64,000 bases of DNA, from positions 8,737,637-8,801,636 of the forward strand of contig OX439133.1 of NCBI GenBank assembly GCA_949318235.1. The letters run 5' to 3'. The translations under genes were made by a program, and so were the position numbers. Positions 27,091 to 40,444 of this stretch are shown here, one piece after another; positions within the stretch are counted from its first letter, which is position 1; the number at the start of each line of letters is the position of its first letter. The notes beneath the pieces are model-generated. The model saw nothing but the letters and a program-made list of their open reading frames with translations, did not search any database and was not told the DNA's origin. This stretch comes from Ecdyonurus torrentis. Taxonomy: Eukaryota; Arthropoda; Insecta; Ephemeroptera; Heptageniidae.

Positions 27091-28312
27091 GTATATGGAC
27101 TCAACAGGTAGACCAGTATTGCAAAACGCTGGTCAATTGATTCATACTACTACTATTTTTTTTTCTTTATATATATTCTTACAAAAGAATTTTTTCACTA
27201 TTCTTTAATATTCTTTTCTTCTCTTCTATAGAAGGAAAATAAACTTAAATATTACAGAAAAGTCAAATTTTTATATCACAAAACTTTTCCATGGTAAGAA
27301 AAAAAAGGGTGTTTTTTTATAAAAAAAAAATACAAATACACCATAATACTGTTTAGTTCTATAAGATAGCTATTTTTAATAATTATTGTAATCAAGTTAA
27401 AGTTGTTTTTTACAATATTTATTTTCTCCTTTAAAATTTTAAAACTAATTTTACTGCTATTTCACGTAATTTAACTAAAAATGGGTATTTGGCACATCAT
27501 ATTGAAATACGATCGAGTATCGAGTACTGATAGTAAATCTGTAACAACCATTTGAATAATAAAATTAAAATATGTGTTTTGTTTATAATACATAGTGATG
27601 CTTAAAAACAAAATATACGTACATGCTATATTAAAACGGAGAAAAAAACAACAAAGCAAAACAAAAAATCTACACGGAAAGCATTTAACAATAGAATGCA
27701 ATAATATTTTAAGCTCAACAAATTATATGATTTGAAACTTAATGTGAAATTACGCAAAGGTAACGTGGCCTGCTGGATCAAATAAATTTTAAGTAATATG
27801 CATTTAATTAAAAAAACAAAACAAATAAATTAAGGCGTTTAAGATATTAATATTATTGTTATATCATGTTTTTTGTTTTTCAATCCACTAATAAATATAT
27901 AACCCATGTTTCAAAAGGTTACAAAAAAATCAATTACATTTTATAATCTGGAATTACAAAACAGAAACAATATAATATGTAAGTTCATTGCACCATTTTT
28001 ATTTTTTAAACTATTGATTAATATTTCTAAAAGTATTTAAAATTTATTAATTAATATACACGTTATAATTTAAGGTAAAAATATAAATCGAATTATTTAC
28101 TATTATAGTTTTCCTGTGCTTACAGGTTTCTACTTGTTGTTTCTATAAAAAATAAAAAGAACAATAGAAGAAAAAAGAGTTAGTATACTGTATACTATAC
28201 CTTACTTTGTTTATATAAAATGTGGGCGTATGTTCTACTTCACAACATGATTTGAAAAGCTTTTGTTATTTTTTTCCCTTTTCTTTTTTCTCTTGCATGA
28301 CAGTATAATATG

Positions 28313-28313
<1 letters not shown>
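27091..28313. other. A+T-rich intron DNA, nothing recognised
   Basis: No exon or shared repeat noticed. Confidence 0.6.

Positions 28314-28344
<31 letters not shown>
28314..28344. repeat. Poly(T) tract, 31 bp
   Basis: T homopolymer, read as poly(A) in the transcript. Confidence 0.97.
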
Positions 28345-28346
<2 letters not shown>

Positions 28347-28439
28347 TATGATTATTAAAGAGATATTACATATAGCTCTATATAAAGTATTGAATTTTTT
28401 TTATGAGTTTTAAATTTGCAAATATGATGCAGATAAAAA

Positions 28440-28925
28440 AAAGTATGTTATTTTAATAGACGGTGTTTTGAACTGGTGACCTATAGTAATTAGGACATGT
28501 TCTATATTGGGTATGGGTCGGGTCCATAAGCCTTGAGATAACATTAAGAGTATGACCTAATTTGGATATCTTATTATAGGATACGATCTAGAGCGTGCGA
28601 TATACACTCTGGCTTAATCAAGTTCATCAATTTTTACAACCGGATGTACCCCTTTATCTCAAACAATTTTTGCTAGATTAACATCAAAATTTCACATATT
28701 ATCATTGTAATATTGAAGTTAATACCTGTTAAATTTCATTTCTATAACTTGATTAGAATCCTAGAAAAGGCGGTGCTACCGGTTGAAATAACAACTATCT
28801 TGTTTTCGTAATGGATTAGAGTGTGTCCAAGTGCTTTAGGTTACGTACCCAAATATATACCCAAACGCTGGTACATAAACTGGATCACGACTTTAGTGGT
28901 GACCCATAAATGATAGGTCACTAGA
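28440..28925. other. Unassigned block of higher G+C
   Basis: About 480 bp with ordinary-looking mixed composition (GGTATGGGTCGGGTCC, GGCGGTGCTACCGG, GGATCACGACTTTAGTGG), which stands out from the flanking A+T-rich DNA. GTGACCTAT near the left end and ATAGGTCAC near the right end are inverted. No coding frame or second copy in the window. Probably a decayed mobile element. Confidence 0.45.
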
Positions 28926-29049
28926 AAATACCATTCATTTTTATTTTATATATTAATGTTGTTTAGTATTTCAAATTTTAACTCTTTACCAGTGCATGGG
29001 TACTTGTAAAAATGTGGTACAGAGCATACACTAACGTTTAGGTATATAT

Positions 29050-29055
<6 letters not shown>

Positions 29056-29109
<54 letters not shown>
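29056..29109. repeat. (TA)n array
   Basis: 54 bp. Confidence 0.97.
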
Positions 29110-29115
<6 letters not shown>

Positions 29116-29407
29116 GAATATATTGTATTTATATTTCCTTCAGAAACGAAAAAAGTCAAATCTTTGGTACAAAAATGCATCATTTAGAGTGTTTGGCCTA
29201 CAATATTGCATTTTTTTTTGTTCTACTTTAGAATTAGGCAAATTCACTATTCATTTAGCAGTTACTAAATACTGCATAACAAGTTTTTTTCTAAAATAGC
29301 ACTCTAACATTTTTATTAAAAAATAGTCATAATGAGACAACACAATATTTAAAATAAACTATACATTAAAATAATTAAAACTTTTTTTTGGTGTGGTAAA
29401 TTTTATA

Positions 29408-29432
29408 ATATATATATATATATATATATATA
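29408..29432. repeat. Short (TA)n array
   Basis: 25 bp. Confidence 0.95.
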
Positions 29433-29621
29433 AATGTTTAAATTCAAAGTCAACAATAATAGTAATTATATACATCAATGTTCATTCATTTTACCATTAT
29501 AAAAACTTTAGTATGAAGTATGTGTCAAAATCAAACAAAATATTCAAATGAAAACTTTTTTTTTTATTTCAATGATATATTTTGTAATTTAAATTGACTA
29601 TGCATATTAAAAAAGTGTTTG

Positions 29622-29624
<3 letters not shown>

Positions 29625-29701
<77 letters not shown>
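29625..29701. repeat. (TA)n array
   Basis: 77 bp. Confidence 0.98.
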
Positions 29702-29703
<2 letters not shown>

Positions 29704-30140
29704 TACATATGTGTGTATGTTGACATCACTAGTTTATTTTTAGTGTACAGGTTGTATTGTGTATGTGCGGCTAGTACCATATATTGATTTCATATATTAT
29801 ATAAACTCTTATATGTGGAATTTTTATAATAAAGGCTTGTTTCAACCAATTTTTAAACATATTTGTCGTATTTTTTTTATAAATATATAGATATAGTAAC
29901 TTAGAAAGTATGTGTTTGTAAAAAAAATGTTCCTCAAAATAAGTATTATTAATATTAGGTTAATTACCATATAATCGTAAGACTTATATAAAAAAATCAC
30001 TATATAAATTTATAATAAAAATACATTTAAAAAAAAAGTGACAAAAAATCTTATATTTATAACTAGGTTGCAAAGAAGAGCAATAATTAACTATTATTTA
30101 ATTATTATAATTGTAAAAGACACGTACACGGAAAGAAGAA

Positions 30141-30362
30141 GTTACTTTATTTTTGCTGCACGTCATTATATAGCATAAATTAGGAGAGCGTAAATAATTA
30201 TGTTACACACGACAATATTATTGCTATGTATGATATTTATTATGCAATATAGCAAAAATAATGTTGTAGTTAATAAAAGTTACACGTGTGATTAGACTAG
30301 CATAATCACTCATTATACATTTTTGTCTATGGAAAAAGTAGCAGCTATTGCGTCTTATAATG
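30141..30362 (+). mobile_element. F4 family A+T-rich interspersed repeat
   Basis: It matches 58465-58643 in order: GTTA.TTTAT..TGCTGCA, GTCATTA, TAAATAATTATG, and GAAAAAGTAGC..AGCTATTGCGT at the end. TAGCATAA occurs near the start. No coding frame, class unknown. Confidence 0.65.
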
Positions 30363-31736
30363 TAGAAATATTAAGTTAAAAAAATATTGCTATACAATTC
30401 AAGAAATCAAATGAATAAAAAATACTAGATCGAAAATTTTTAAAATATCACGTTGAAAACCTTTATTTATATTTTTGATATCTTTATGAATAAATGCTTA
30501 AAAAAGCGTAGACATATATAAAATTTTATTCTATTCCTTTATTGAAACATATCCGTAATAGTTAAAGTTTTATTTGAATGTTTTGCATTGTCATACGACA
30601 ATATACTGTGTATAGTATAATTATATATCACAGTATACTAGATTTTCAATCCTGTGAATATATGTATATTTTTTTAAGTACAATACATAAAATAGCTACA
30701 AGCTACAAGTACTTTTTTTATGACAGTAATTTAATAGTTTAAGAAAACGGTTGACACTCTCCTTTATAACTATATATTTAGTATGTACAATGTTTAACGA
30801 AAACCGCACTAACATAAAATAACAAAAATGTTATAATAATAAATGTATTCCTTTGTTACTAATACATAAAAAATTATTATTATTCATTTTCTGTCACTTT
30901 ATCTTATTAATATATTTTTTATCAATTTTGAAATTCAAAATGCTAAAATAAATGTTATTGATAAAATTTCTTTTAAAAATATCAAATTTAATATTTTATA
31001 AGGTATTTTAACTGTTTTGATTGAATTTGTGTAATTATTTTGAGTGTAAACTTTATTTTAGATTTGTACTTTTACAAATAAATATTATTACTATATAACT
31101 TTTGGAAAAATTGGTTTGAATTAATTTTTTATCATTGCAGCAAAATTGTAAGTTAAAGTATATGATAAGATCAACACTTTCTACTATGAACTACCTCGTT
31201 TAATTAAAAAAAAAATCTTATTAAAATAAGAAATTTAGGGTTGAAAAAACAATGGAACATATCGTAGCATGCATAAAAGAAATGATTATAAAAAATATAT
31301 TTACTATTCCATTCTTTTAAAAATGATTTCCAATTAAAAGCAGTAGTGACTTTCATTGAAAAACGTTGACTTATTTTTTTTTTCTTTAAATTACGCATTG
31401 AAACTAAGAAAATAAATTGAATAAAAAAATATATTATTATTAAAAAAAATCTTAATTTTTCTTCCAAGATTTTTTTCTTTTCAAACATATTGATTTTTTT
31501 TTTTACAAGTCACATTGTGTGACAAAACGACTTCATATAATATTTTTTTTGCCTTCTTAAAATATTGATTGTAACTAATGAGGATAAAATATGTTTTGAG
31601 TGGTTTCAAGAACAAGAAAAAATAAAAAATGAAGTAGGGAGAAATGTATATAAAAACTTAAAAACTAACCAATAATATATAAGATTTTTTTTTTCTTTTT
31701 CGTATTAAAGCTAAGATTATATGGATATATTTTTTT
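30363..31736. other. A+T-rich intron DNA, nothing recognised
   Basis: Very A+T-rich. The open frame on the minus strand at 31204-31488 is low-complexity and not recognised. Confidence 0.6.
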
Positions 31737-32250
31737 AAAGGGTTGAACAACTCTGCAACGATGGATCTTATTTACATTGGAAGCATCCCCTCTCACAATT
31801 CCATTATTGAAGTGTAAAAATTTGCACAAAAATCAACTTCAATATTAAAGCCTGAGAGTTTCATATAAGTTTCAAAACGTCATCCTGTATACTTGATATG
31901 AAAGTTCGATTCTTCGTTAAATCGTTTATTTTAACCTAGAACTGTAATTTAATATGGGCGATAATGCAAACCTTCCATCAGTGTGAATGCATGTGTATAA
32001 TTTTTCTATGACGTCATAGCGTTTTAGCTATATCGAAAACTATAATAACACGTGATAAAATTATTAACTTATCCTATATTCATGCAACTACGAGCTGAGA
32101 GAAAAAAGTGCATCCAAGAGATGAAGAGAGTATACGATGAAACGAACCATCAGTATGTTATTCGAGTTTGTGCTCATTTTATGCTTCATAGAAAATTGTT
32201 GGTGCACTTTTGCTTCGAAAATATTAACGCTATGAATAAGTAAATGAATG
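31737..32250. other. Unassigned block of mixed composition
   Basis: About 500 bp that looks less A+T-rich and more complex than its flanks. It contains the 12-bp palindrome CTATGACGTCATAG core at 32009-32016 and a 63-codon frame (32052-32243) with a charged stretch RAERKKCIQEMKRVYDE. I recognise no family. It could be a decayed mobile element. Confidence 0.4.
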
Positions 32251-32608
32251 ACCATCATAAATATAACGTAGAAAAATATTAACTTGACATTGGGCCTTAT
32301 GAGAGTAAAATTAAAAATAAATTATATGGTGACTTTTTTTTTCTTATACATATTTTAGAGACGTTGTAAGTATGTGCATAAAAAAAAAATGCATTCACAT
32401 CTTTTAGTCATATCTCATTTTCAGATGACAGGCAGATCGAAATTTATAATTGTCTATTATGAGACTATACATAATATAGTTCAATTTTATACCGCACAGT
32501 CTATATTATAAGGCTAATGGGTTAACAACCTTTTAGAATTCATGTAACTACACCTTAAAAGCAAATAAGGGAGATTTTTCTAAACGAAGAGAAAAGAAAA
32601 CGAATTAT

Positions 32609-32637
32609 TCTCTCTCTCTCTCTCTCTCGCTCTCTCT
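32609..32637. repeat. (CT)n array, arm of an inverted pair
   Basis: 29 bp with one CG interruption; partner at 32764-32814. Confidence 0.95.
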
Positions 32638-32761
32638 ACAATAATGAACCATTAAAATTATATAAGATTTTTTTCTTTTCTCTTTTATTCCCTCATACAG
32701 TTACATTTTTACTTTGCAGTGAAATATTAATCTGAATAAATTTCAAGTAATTTTATACGAA

Positions 32762-32763
<2 letters not shown>

Positions 32764-32814
<51 letters not shown>
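32764..32814. repeat. (GA)n array, arm of an inverted pair
   Basis: 51 bp; partner at 32609-32637. Confidence 0.97.
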
Positions 32815-32815
<1 letters not shown>

Positions 32816-33218
32816 AAAAAAGAAGTAATTAATAAGAATAATAAATTTGTATAACCCATACTCTAATTACTCTGTAACGAATATATAGGTAAAAAGTGTT
32901 CGAGTTTTTTTTTTTTTTTTTTTTTTTTAACAGTAATAATAATAATGAACGTGAAAAATTGCATTAAATATATAAAATTATGAATTATAATTAAAAAGAT
33001 TTGTAATTTATTTAGAACCATTACTTAAGTCACTCAAAATTAATTTTAATATCATATATAGATACAACTTTTTTGCTTTACTAGATTTTGGGCATGTTTA
33101 TTCGGTAAGAAATTTTGATTGCATTCATTCATTTAAAAAATGATAAGGATAGTATTTTATCATTTTATGAACCCGCATTTTTATTCTATTTGACATTTAA
33201 GATGGAGTCATAGTTTCA

Positions 33219-33221
<3 letters not shown>

Positions 33222-33296
<75 letters not shown>
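33222..33296. repeat. (GA)n array, 75 bp
   Basis: Perfect AG array. Confidence 0.98.
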
Positions 33297-33299
<3 letters not shown>

Positions 33300-33964
33300 A
33301 CGCGAACACAAATACATAATAATTATTTTGCCTCATTTCAGAAACATTCTTAATAACAAAATTTATGCTATATTGAATACTTGTTAAGCTACACAGCGTA
33401 TAATTCATTACAGTACACAAATAAAAATATAATTATGTATGAATGAAACTGCAAATATATGTAAAATTTTATTTATCTTACTATTATTTCAAATAAAAAG
33501 TTTATTTATAAAAGACAATATTTTATCCACACGGTTAAACTAATTTTTAAAAACATTTTCTTTGTAAAACCGCAGCAATACGAAAAGAAAGTATTATTAT
33601 TTTTTATCAAACAAATCTTACAAAATAAAATTACAAGTTTTAAACTCAATTTGTGTGATTTTTTAAAAAGATATTATGTCCCCTCAATTTTTTTCCTTTT
33701 TACAAATGGACCTTTTTTTCCCTTCTTTTTTTCTGACCCCAATTTAGTATCACCGGTCGTTAGGGGTTGCTAACCTTCATCCCTCTTTCTCTCTGTTCTT
33801 GTTTGTATTTGAAGCTTGCGCCATGGGAAATCTATCTTTTTTTTTTCTGTATGAATGTGTGTGCTAAAATTGTTCAAGGAAAATGATGAAAGCTTTTTTT
33901 TTTTTTTTTTTTTTTTTTAGAAAAAAAGTGGAAAGTAAATGGAAGAGAGGGTGGGAGAGAAAGC

Positions 33965-34058
33965 GAGAGAGAGAGAGAGAGAGAGTAAAAAGAGAAGGAA
34001 ATGGGCAAATGGACAGACAAATTCACAAAATACAGAGACAGGCAGACAGACTGACAGA

Positions 34059-34101
<43 letters not shown>
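33965..34101. repeat. Compound purine region with two (GA)n arrays
   Basis: GA arrays at 33965-33985 and about 34050-34101, joined by GACAGAC/CAGACAG-type degenerate repeats. Confidence 0.93.
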
Positions 34102-34104
<3 letters not shown>

Positions 34105-35603
34105 AGATCTAAGGGTAATTTTTTCTTCTATATAATAAGTGTATTTTCTTATAAAATATATGAAACCAAGTTTTAGGAGGGATATATAAAAGATTTACTA
34201 ATGATTTTTCTTATTTTCTATACAAGAAAACTAATATTTACTTTTAATAAAAAAAAATGTGAAGTAGATTTTGATATTATTTACTTTTATATTTTATAGG
34301 GGAAGCAAAGAAAAATCAATTTTATTGTGTATTTTAATGATACTTTTAAATGTTATTTTAACCTATTCTTATATCAAAATAAGCAATATTATAATTTTCT
34401 TTGAGTTTTACGAAAACCTAGCTAATGCAAACAATTATATAGATATATTCTTTTAAGTTTGATTTAAATATTTTGTTTTTAAACTATATTTTGTTTTAAT
34501 CAGTATATTAGTAAAAATGCATGATAATACAACCATAAGAAAATAAGATTTTTCAATTTAACATACGATGATTATCAATATTTTATATTTAACTCATATA
34601 TTATACATAGCTTTTTGGCATACAATAATTCAAAAACTTTTACAATATGGGACATAGCAGCTTTATTTCTTTTCCTTAATTTTCATACTTTAATAAATTA
34701 GATACACGTGCAAAATCACTCAATAATGATCATTATTATAATTATGCGATTCGATATCACTTAGCTTGTATACGTTTTTGTATTAATTTTTACTGTAAAA
34801 TTAAAAATATTAAAGGCTACAATAACTAAGATTTAATACAATTAATTTTTAATTAAAAAATTTTTTTTTCTAATTTTGAACACGCCCTTCTTCAATTTAA
34901 TCAATCTTTAAAAACAAACTTTGCTACACAAACAGAGTACTTATAGATTTTATTCTTTAAAACGTTGGCATATGTAACAAAAACATGCATTTAATTATAT
35001 TAATCGGTTCTACATAATATGGCGTAAATATTTAATTTATAAAAAATAAAATTATTAAATATATATTAATATCATACTAATTTATTACGCTTAAATGGAA
35101 GTAATATTAATTATAAAAATAATATACATTTTATATTTATTAATTGCTAATAAAATTATATGTTTATAGATGCATGAAATTGTTTTTGAGTATGCCGCAT
35201 TTATTTATATACATATATACGTATATAATATTGTATTATGTTATTATACCTTTACTGTATATACATATATATGTATTGTCCACTTCAAAAGGATAGATGG
35301 CCACATATACATATGAGGGACAGATATATACTGTACATATGTAACTTAGGGGGTGAGTTGAGGGATAGGCAGGGGCGATAGTGACAAAAGGGGGGTACCT
35401 TGTTAGTTAACATGATGTTTTATTGAAGTGCTCTTCTCTATCTCACTTATACCTATTTCCTTTTATCAAGATAATATACTGAATTTATAAATTTAGTTTG
35501 CATAATAGCTCAATTTTAGGATCATATAAATATGATTATAGAAATTATATATATGAGTATGGGTTTGATTTAATATATAAGTAACAGAATATGTACATTT
35601 TTT
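34102..35603. other. A+T-rich intron DNA, nothing recognised
   Basis: A short G-rich patch (35348-35395) is the only compositional feature. Confidence 0.6.
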
Positions 35604-35858
35604 TACTGAATGCACATAGACGCCATACTGGAGCAATGAATACATTGCTCATTATAGGATAAACGTCGTTTTTAGCTATACTTTTTCTGAAAAACTAGTT
35701 TAATGTTTAAATTATATATTTCCTCGCATACTTGAAAACATAATTTTACCTGTTAACAGCATCAATACTCTTCAAAATATCGATAAGTATTTTTAAACTG
35801 GTGAAATGTGTTATTTTCTCATACCTGCCCATGTTATTTAGTTTATGGCATCTATAAC
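35604..35858 (+). mobile_element. F3 family non-autonomous element, diverged
   Basis: CTGAATGCACATAGACGCCA, GCAATGAATACATTGCTCAT, CTGTTAACAGCATCAATACT, TAAGTATTTTTAAACTGG and TTTTCTCATACC..CCATGTTATTTAGTTT..GGC match the other F3 copies in order. The TGACGTCA site has been lost. Confidence 0.75.
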
Positions 35859-36517
35859 CAACGTATAGACGTTGGTTGGTAAATGCAACCAACAAAAGTG
35901 TCAAAATAATAGTTTTATTAATCTGCTGCATAATTAATGCAGTTTTGTGGCATTGGTTGAATACTCACGATTATGATATATATTTAAACATTCAAAATCA
36001 GTATTTTTTTAAAGTACTGCATACGGATGACATTGCAAATTTAGCGCGAATTATTGAATGATACAATATACTATCACAATCAGGTGTATTACAAAATCAA
36101 TCTTTTTATTCTAAGGCCACGTTGTAAGTAAGCATGGAATTTATTAAATAATAATCGCCAAAAATTATGTAATAAAATGATATTATTATAGTTAATTAAA
36201 TTTAAATACAAAAGTGAAATATAGCAAATTAAAATCGTTATTATTCACATAATATCAAAAATTTATATCTTTTAAAAATTCTCTATGAACGTGTCAAAAA
36301 TGTAAAATTACTAAATTAAAATTCTTCACGTTGACAAATTTTTATATAATAATAAAAATTATGTTACAGATTTTATTACTATCTTTTTTCAGTTGTTATC
36401 TTATTTAAATTTAGCAAAATTTTTGACATACAATATTAAAATCTTATATAATCAGTTGATTACAATTTATTATATAATATATATATTCTTTTGACTAGAA
36501 TTAGAATTAAACTTTCA

Positions 36518-36552
<35 letters not shown>

Positions 36553-36562
36553 TTCTATCTTT

Positions 36563-36566
<4 letters not shown>
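36518..36566. repeat. (CT)n array adjoining (TA)n
   Basis: About 49 bp of imperfect CT leading directly into the TA array. Confidence 0.96.

Positions 36567-36567
<1 letters not shown>

Positions 36568-36649
<82 letters not shown>
36568..36649. repeat. (TA)n array, 82 bp
   Basis: Perfect TA array. Confidence 0.98.
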
Positions 36650-36653
<4 letters not shown>

Positions 36654-36936
36654 TAAAGCATAATAAAATATCTCATGATCTTTATACACAACCAAAACAA
36701 TCTAAGATTAAAATATATAAGTTTTAATTAATTAAAAACATTCTATTTTAATTCAAAAAAATTATTTATCTAATAAAAAGATCTAATAAATAAATTTTTA
36801 TATAAAATATAAAACAGACATACCAGAAAAAATTAACTTAAAAAAAAAAAGGATAAAGACGAGTTTCTTATCTATTTTAAAGTATCTTCAAATGTTTTTT
36901 TGTTTGTTTGCGTATGATCATCTTACTAAAGATAGT

Positions 36937-36974
36937 AGAGAGAGAGAGAGGGAGTGAGAGAGAGAGAGAGAGAG
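36937..36974. repeat. (GA)n array, arm of an inverted pair
   Basis: 38 bp with a GGAGTG interruption; partner (CT)n at 37086-37105. The 111-bp spacer is C-rich. Confidence 0.94.
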
Positions 36975-37085
36975 TTGCACAAACCACCCCCTAAAGTCCC
37001 CCCTTTTATCCCTGGCAAAAAGCTTGGTGCCTGTTCATAGCGTATCTATATTGATCCAATCCCAACCCTCCCCCACACCCCCATC

Positions 37086-37105
37086 CCTCTCTCTCTCTCT
37101 CTCCT
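37086..37105. repeat. (CT)n array, arm of an inverted pair
   Basis: 20 bp. Confidence 0.94.
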
Positions 37106-37862
37106 CCTGTAACCCCCTTTTTACTCACCAGCTACCTAAAACCCACAAAAGTATGAAGTTATATAGCAAAAAGCATTTCCAGAAAAAAAAAATTAATCGT
37201 TAATCTTAAATTAATACTAATCATCAATATCAAAAATGAGCCTCAGAAATTAAAAAAAAAAAAAGAAAAAAAAAGTGAGCATAGAGAAAACATCAGGTGG
37301 TGATGTATTTTTATAAACAAAAATCTTCAAAAGACTGTTAAAAAAAAAAAAGAGAAAAAGATAGAAATCAATTGATGTTCTTTTGTTTCTTATGTTTGTT
37401 TATATTTTAAAAAAGAAATTTCTTTGATCTGTATACAAAATAGATTTTTTCTTTTATTTATATATACAGCTTTTTTTACATGTTTTACAGGAAAATAATT
37501 AGTTCTTTTGAATGGTATAAAAATGATATTATCTATATTTGAAAGTTAACAGTTAATTGGATATCTTATTGAACATACATATACAGTAATAAAAAAAAAC
37601 TACTTTTCAATTACTTTATTCGTTACTAAGTTCATATCGTATGAATCTAAACGTTTTCTTTGTTTACTCGGATAAAAAAAAATAAGTACAGAACAATTAT
37701 GCTACTTCAATATCAGCAACGTTTATTTCTTAAAGCATAATTTATGCTAGAATTACAGTTTGTGCAATGGAGGTTATCAGGTATGAAAAATGGTTAAAAT
37801 TTTCTATGAGATTGAAAAGCGTAAAAGTACCACATTTCAATATTTCTGGCCTTGGTGCAAAA

Positions 37863-37865
<3 letters not shown>

Positions 37866-37905
<40 letters not shown>
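37866..37905. repeat. Poly(A) tract, 40 bp
   Basis: A homopolymer. Confidence 0.97.
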
Positions 37906-37907
<2 letters not shown>

Positions 37908-38003
37908 TTGCAATGTTTAAGGAAATTAGGTGACACTTTAGTGTATAACTTCCATTTCAATATAGCAACATATATGTTTAATTAATTAATAATATTTAAC
38001 TGC

Positions 38004-38297
38004 TATAGACCGGTTGTACTCATATTTAGGAGCCACCATTTTGTTGGTCAGGACTACATAGGCCAGCATAGGAAAAACATCATTTTTATATTTTTAATAG
38101 CAAAAGAAGATTCAAATCTCAATCAAAGCCTCATTTCTAGCTCCTAATAAGTTCAAAGAATATTAGAAAATTTCGTTCAGTTGAATAAACTCTTTTTATG
38201 TTAACAATTAGGAGAAATGATGTTTCCCCTATGCTGGACAATGCATTAGGCACCACAAACATGGCAACAAAGCGCAAGAATGTACAAGGGGTCTATA
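38004..38297. mobile_element. F7 imperfect palindromic element (about 294 bp)
   Basis: The ends TATAGACCGGTTGTAC and (reverse complement) TATAGACCCCTTGTAC match at 14 of 16 positions. Internally CCAGCATAGGAAAAACATCAT (38063 on) is inverted at 38212-38237. Arms are roughly 38004-38096 and 38212-38297. TA dinucleotides at both edges would fit a TA target duplication, but the sequence is too A+T-rich to be sure. No second copy in the window. Confidence 0.7.
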
Positions 38298-38805
38298 TGA
38301 ACTACCTGGGTCAATAAAAATATTTATATATTTCGATGCAGTCCTTGCATAAAAATATCTTGTTATACGTTTGTATTAAATGAGATTTACTTCGTTAATA
38401 GCTTTCAAATTACTGGAAGTAATTATAAATTACATTTTAATTTTGATATAAAGTGACAATCATCTATAAGCAGTAGTATCTCAATTCAGACGTTTGGTTT
38501 TTAACCCTTGATCACGATGAGAATGTTGAAAATCTTATTTTTTAAACTCAAGATTTTTGAAAATGTGTACCTTTATTATGTGTACCCCTTATCCTTATAG
38601 TGACGTGTAAATTCTTTGTTCTATACGGTTTGTAGTATAAAGATTTTAATGTTACTATCTGTACATAAAATAATCTAAAAATCATATCATTTTTGACTTA
38701 TTGAGTAAATTTAACCCTTAAAATGTGGTTATTAATAAAATATTAGAATATTTGACTACCGTTTTCTTTATGATAGTATTAAAAGCTAGACGTTTAGAAC
38801 GAGAG

Positions 38806-38808
<3 letters not shown>

Positions 38809-38883
<75 letters not shown>

Positions 38884-38887
38884 GAGA
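38809..38887. repeat. (GA)n array, arm of an inverted pair
   Basis: About 79 bp; partner (CT)n at 39011-39047. Confidence 0.97.
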
Positions 38888-39010
38888 TGTGGGTTATATT
38901 ATAGAAAGATGGGAAGTTAGAAATTTTGCCCTTATTTTAATAGAAGCGATAGATTGGGGTTGGTTTTTGGCATAGTGTAAGAGATGTAACATAACCTTAG
39001 GCAGCAATAT

Positions 39011-39047
39011 CTCTCTCTCTCTCTCTCTCTACTCTACTCTCTCTCTC
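39011..39047. repeat. (CT)n array, arm of an inverted pair
   Basis: 37 bp with an ACTCTA interruption. Confidence 0.95.
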
Positions 39048-39653
39048 ATATCGTCTCATACCATCAATGAAAGTTTTTGGTCTACATACGTTATTACGTA
39101 TATACAAATTTCGTTACATGTATAAAATATATATGTTTTAACCGTTGTAACATTTTATAATATGATTTAAAACCTTTATTTTGTCTTTCATTTATAGAAT
39201 CAGTAACTGTCACCACATGATTGAAAGATGGAAGTATTTTAAATTGTTTCATGATATTTATACTATGAAATGAGAAAATCTCAATATTAAAAATAAATAT
39301 CAAATATCAAATCACTGACCAATAAGTATCATTCTTGCTGACAATTGAAATTATGCAACACGTAAAAGAATACAATAGATTCATTTCTATTTAAATTAAC
39401 CGTCTTTCGTATAATAATAAATATCGACATTTGTAATTGCATAACAATAAGGAAAGGATACTTAAGGATCAAAATTTAAAACTTGAAAATATTTTTTTTC
39501 AATTCTTAAAAGTTTATTTTCTCATTGAATCACACACAGTGTAGGGTACAAACTCTTTAAATATAATCAGAATAATAATAATAAAAAAGTTTTTTGCTGA
39601 GTACCCTTGTTTCACGTTTAACGCGTAATGTTTATTTTTTTATTTTTACATTT

Positions 39654-39816
<163 letters not shown>

Positions 39817-40092
39817 TTTGAAGTGTAGAGGAAAAAATTGTTTGTTTATTAACACAAGTACTTTTGCTGTTTACAGGTTACTTCTGTTAAGTATACTTAC
39901 TTATTTATTTATTTATTTATAGGCATATTTCATCAACTAATATCAGATCCTATAAGATACAAAATAAAATACTTATATTGTATAGCTTAATTTCTCATTA
40001 AATAAATTGAATTTTTACGTGCTTTTTTAAAACAAAATTACTATTTTGAATATAATTTTTCAAAAAAGGATATTTTATACATATCCTATTGA

Positions 40093-40444
40093 CTTAAAGG
40101 AATAAACCAGAGAAGAAAACATAAACATTTATATCACAAAACACTTGATGGGACTTACATAAATAACTATAGTTTGTCTCAAAACCCAACTGTAGCTCCG
40201 TATAGTAGGGATCAGAAAAATTCGATTTATGCAACCCGCACAACATTTTTTTACTAATTTTTGCATGTTTCTGACGTCATAAACATGAATAGTCACGCAA
40301 ATTGCATATACTTTACATTATTTTCACGCTCTTTCGTGGGGCTACATTAATATTCTGGTAAAAATTGTCATCAGTTTTGAAGATCCAATTTCATGTTTAT
40401 TCATTAAAAAGCACATGTTGTTTAATGTGGTCTATGGCTTTAAG
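40093..40444 (+). mobile_element. F1 family non-autonomous DNA transposon, intact (352 bp)
   Basis: TTAAAGGAATAAACCAGA at the start and GGTCTATGGCTTTAA at the end, with all F1 landmarks between, including TTGATGGGACTTACATAAAT, TTATGCAACCCGCACAACAT and CTGACGTCAT. It is very similar to the copy at 20032-20362, so recent spread is likely. Confidence 0.87.

Noticed and set aside
31895..31925. GTTCGATTC, like the B box of a tRNA gene
   Set aside because: No A box at the right distance and no cloverleaf arms could be built.
35275..35400. G-rich patch as a possible promoter or CpG island
   Set aside because: Too short, few CpG, no TATA or initiator arrangement linked to any gene.
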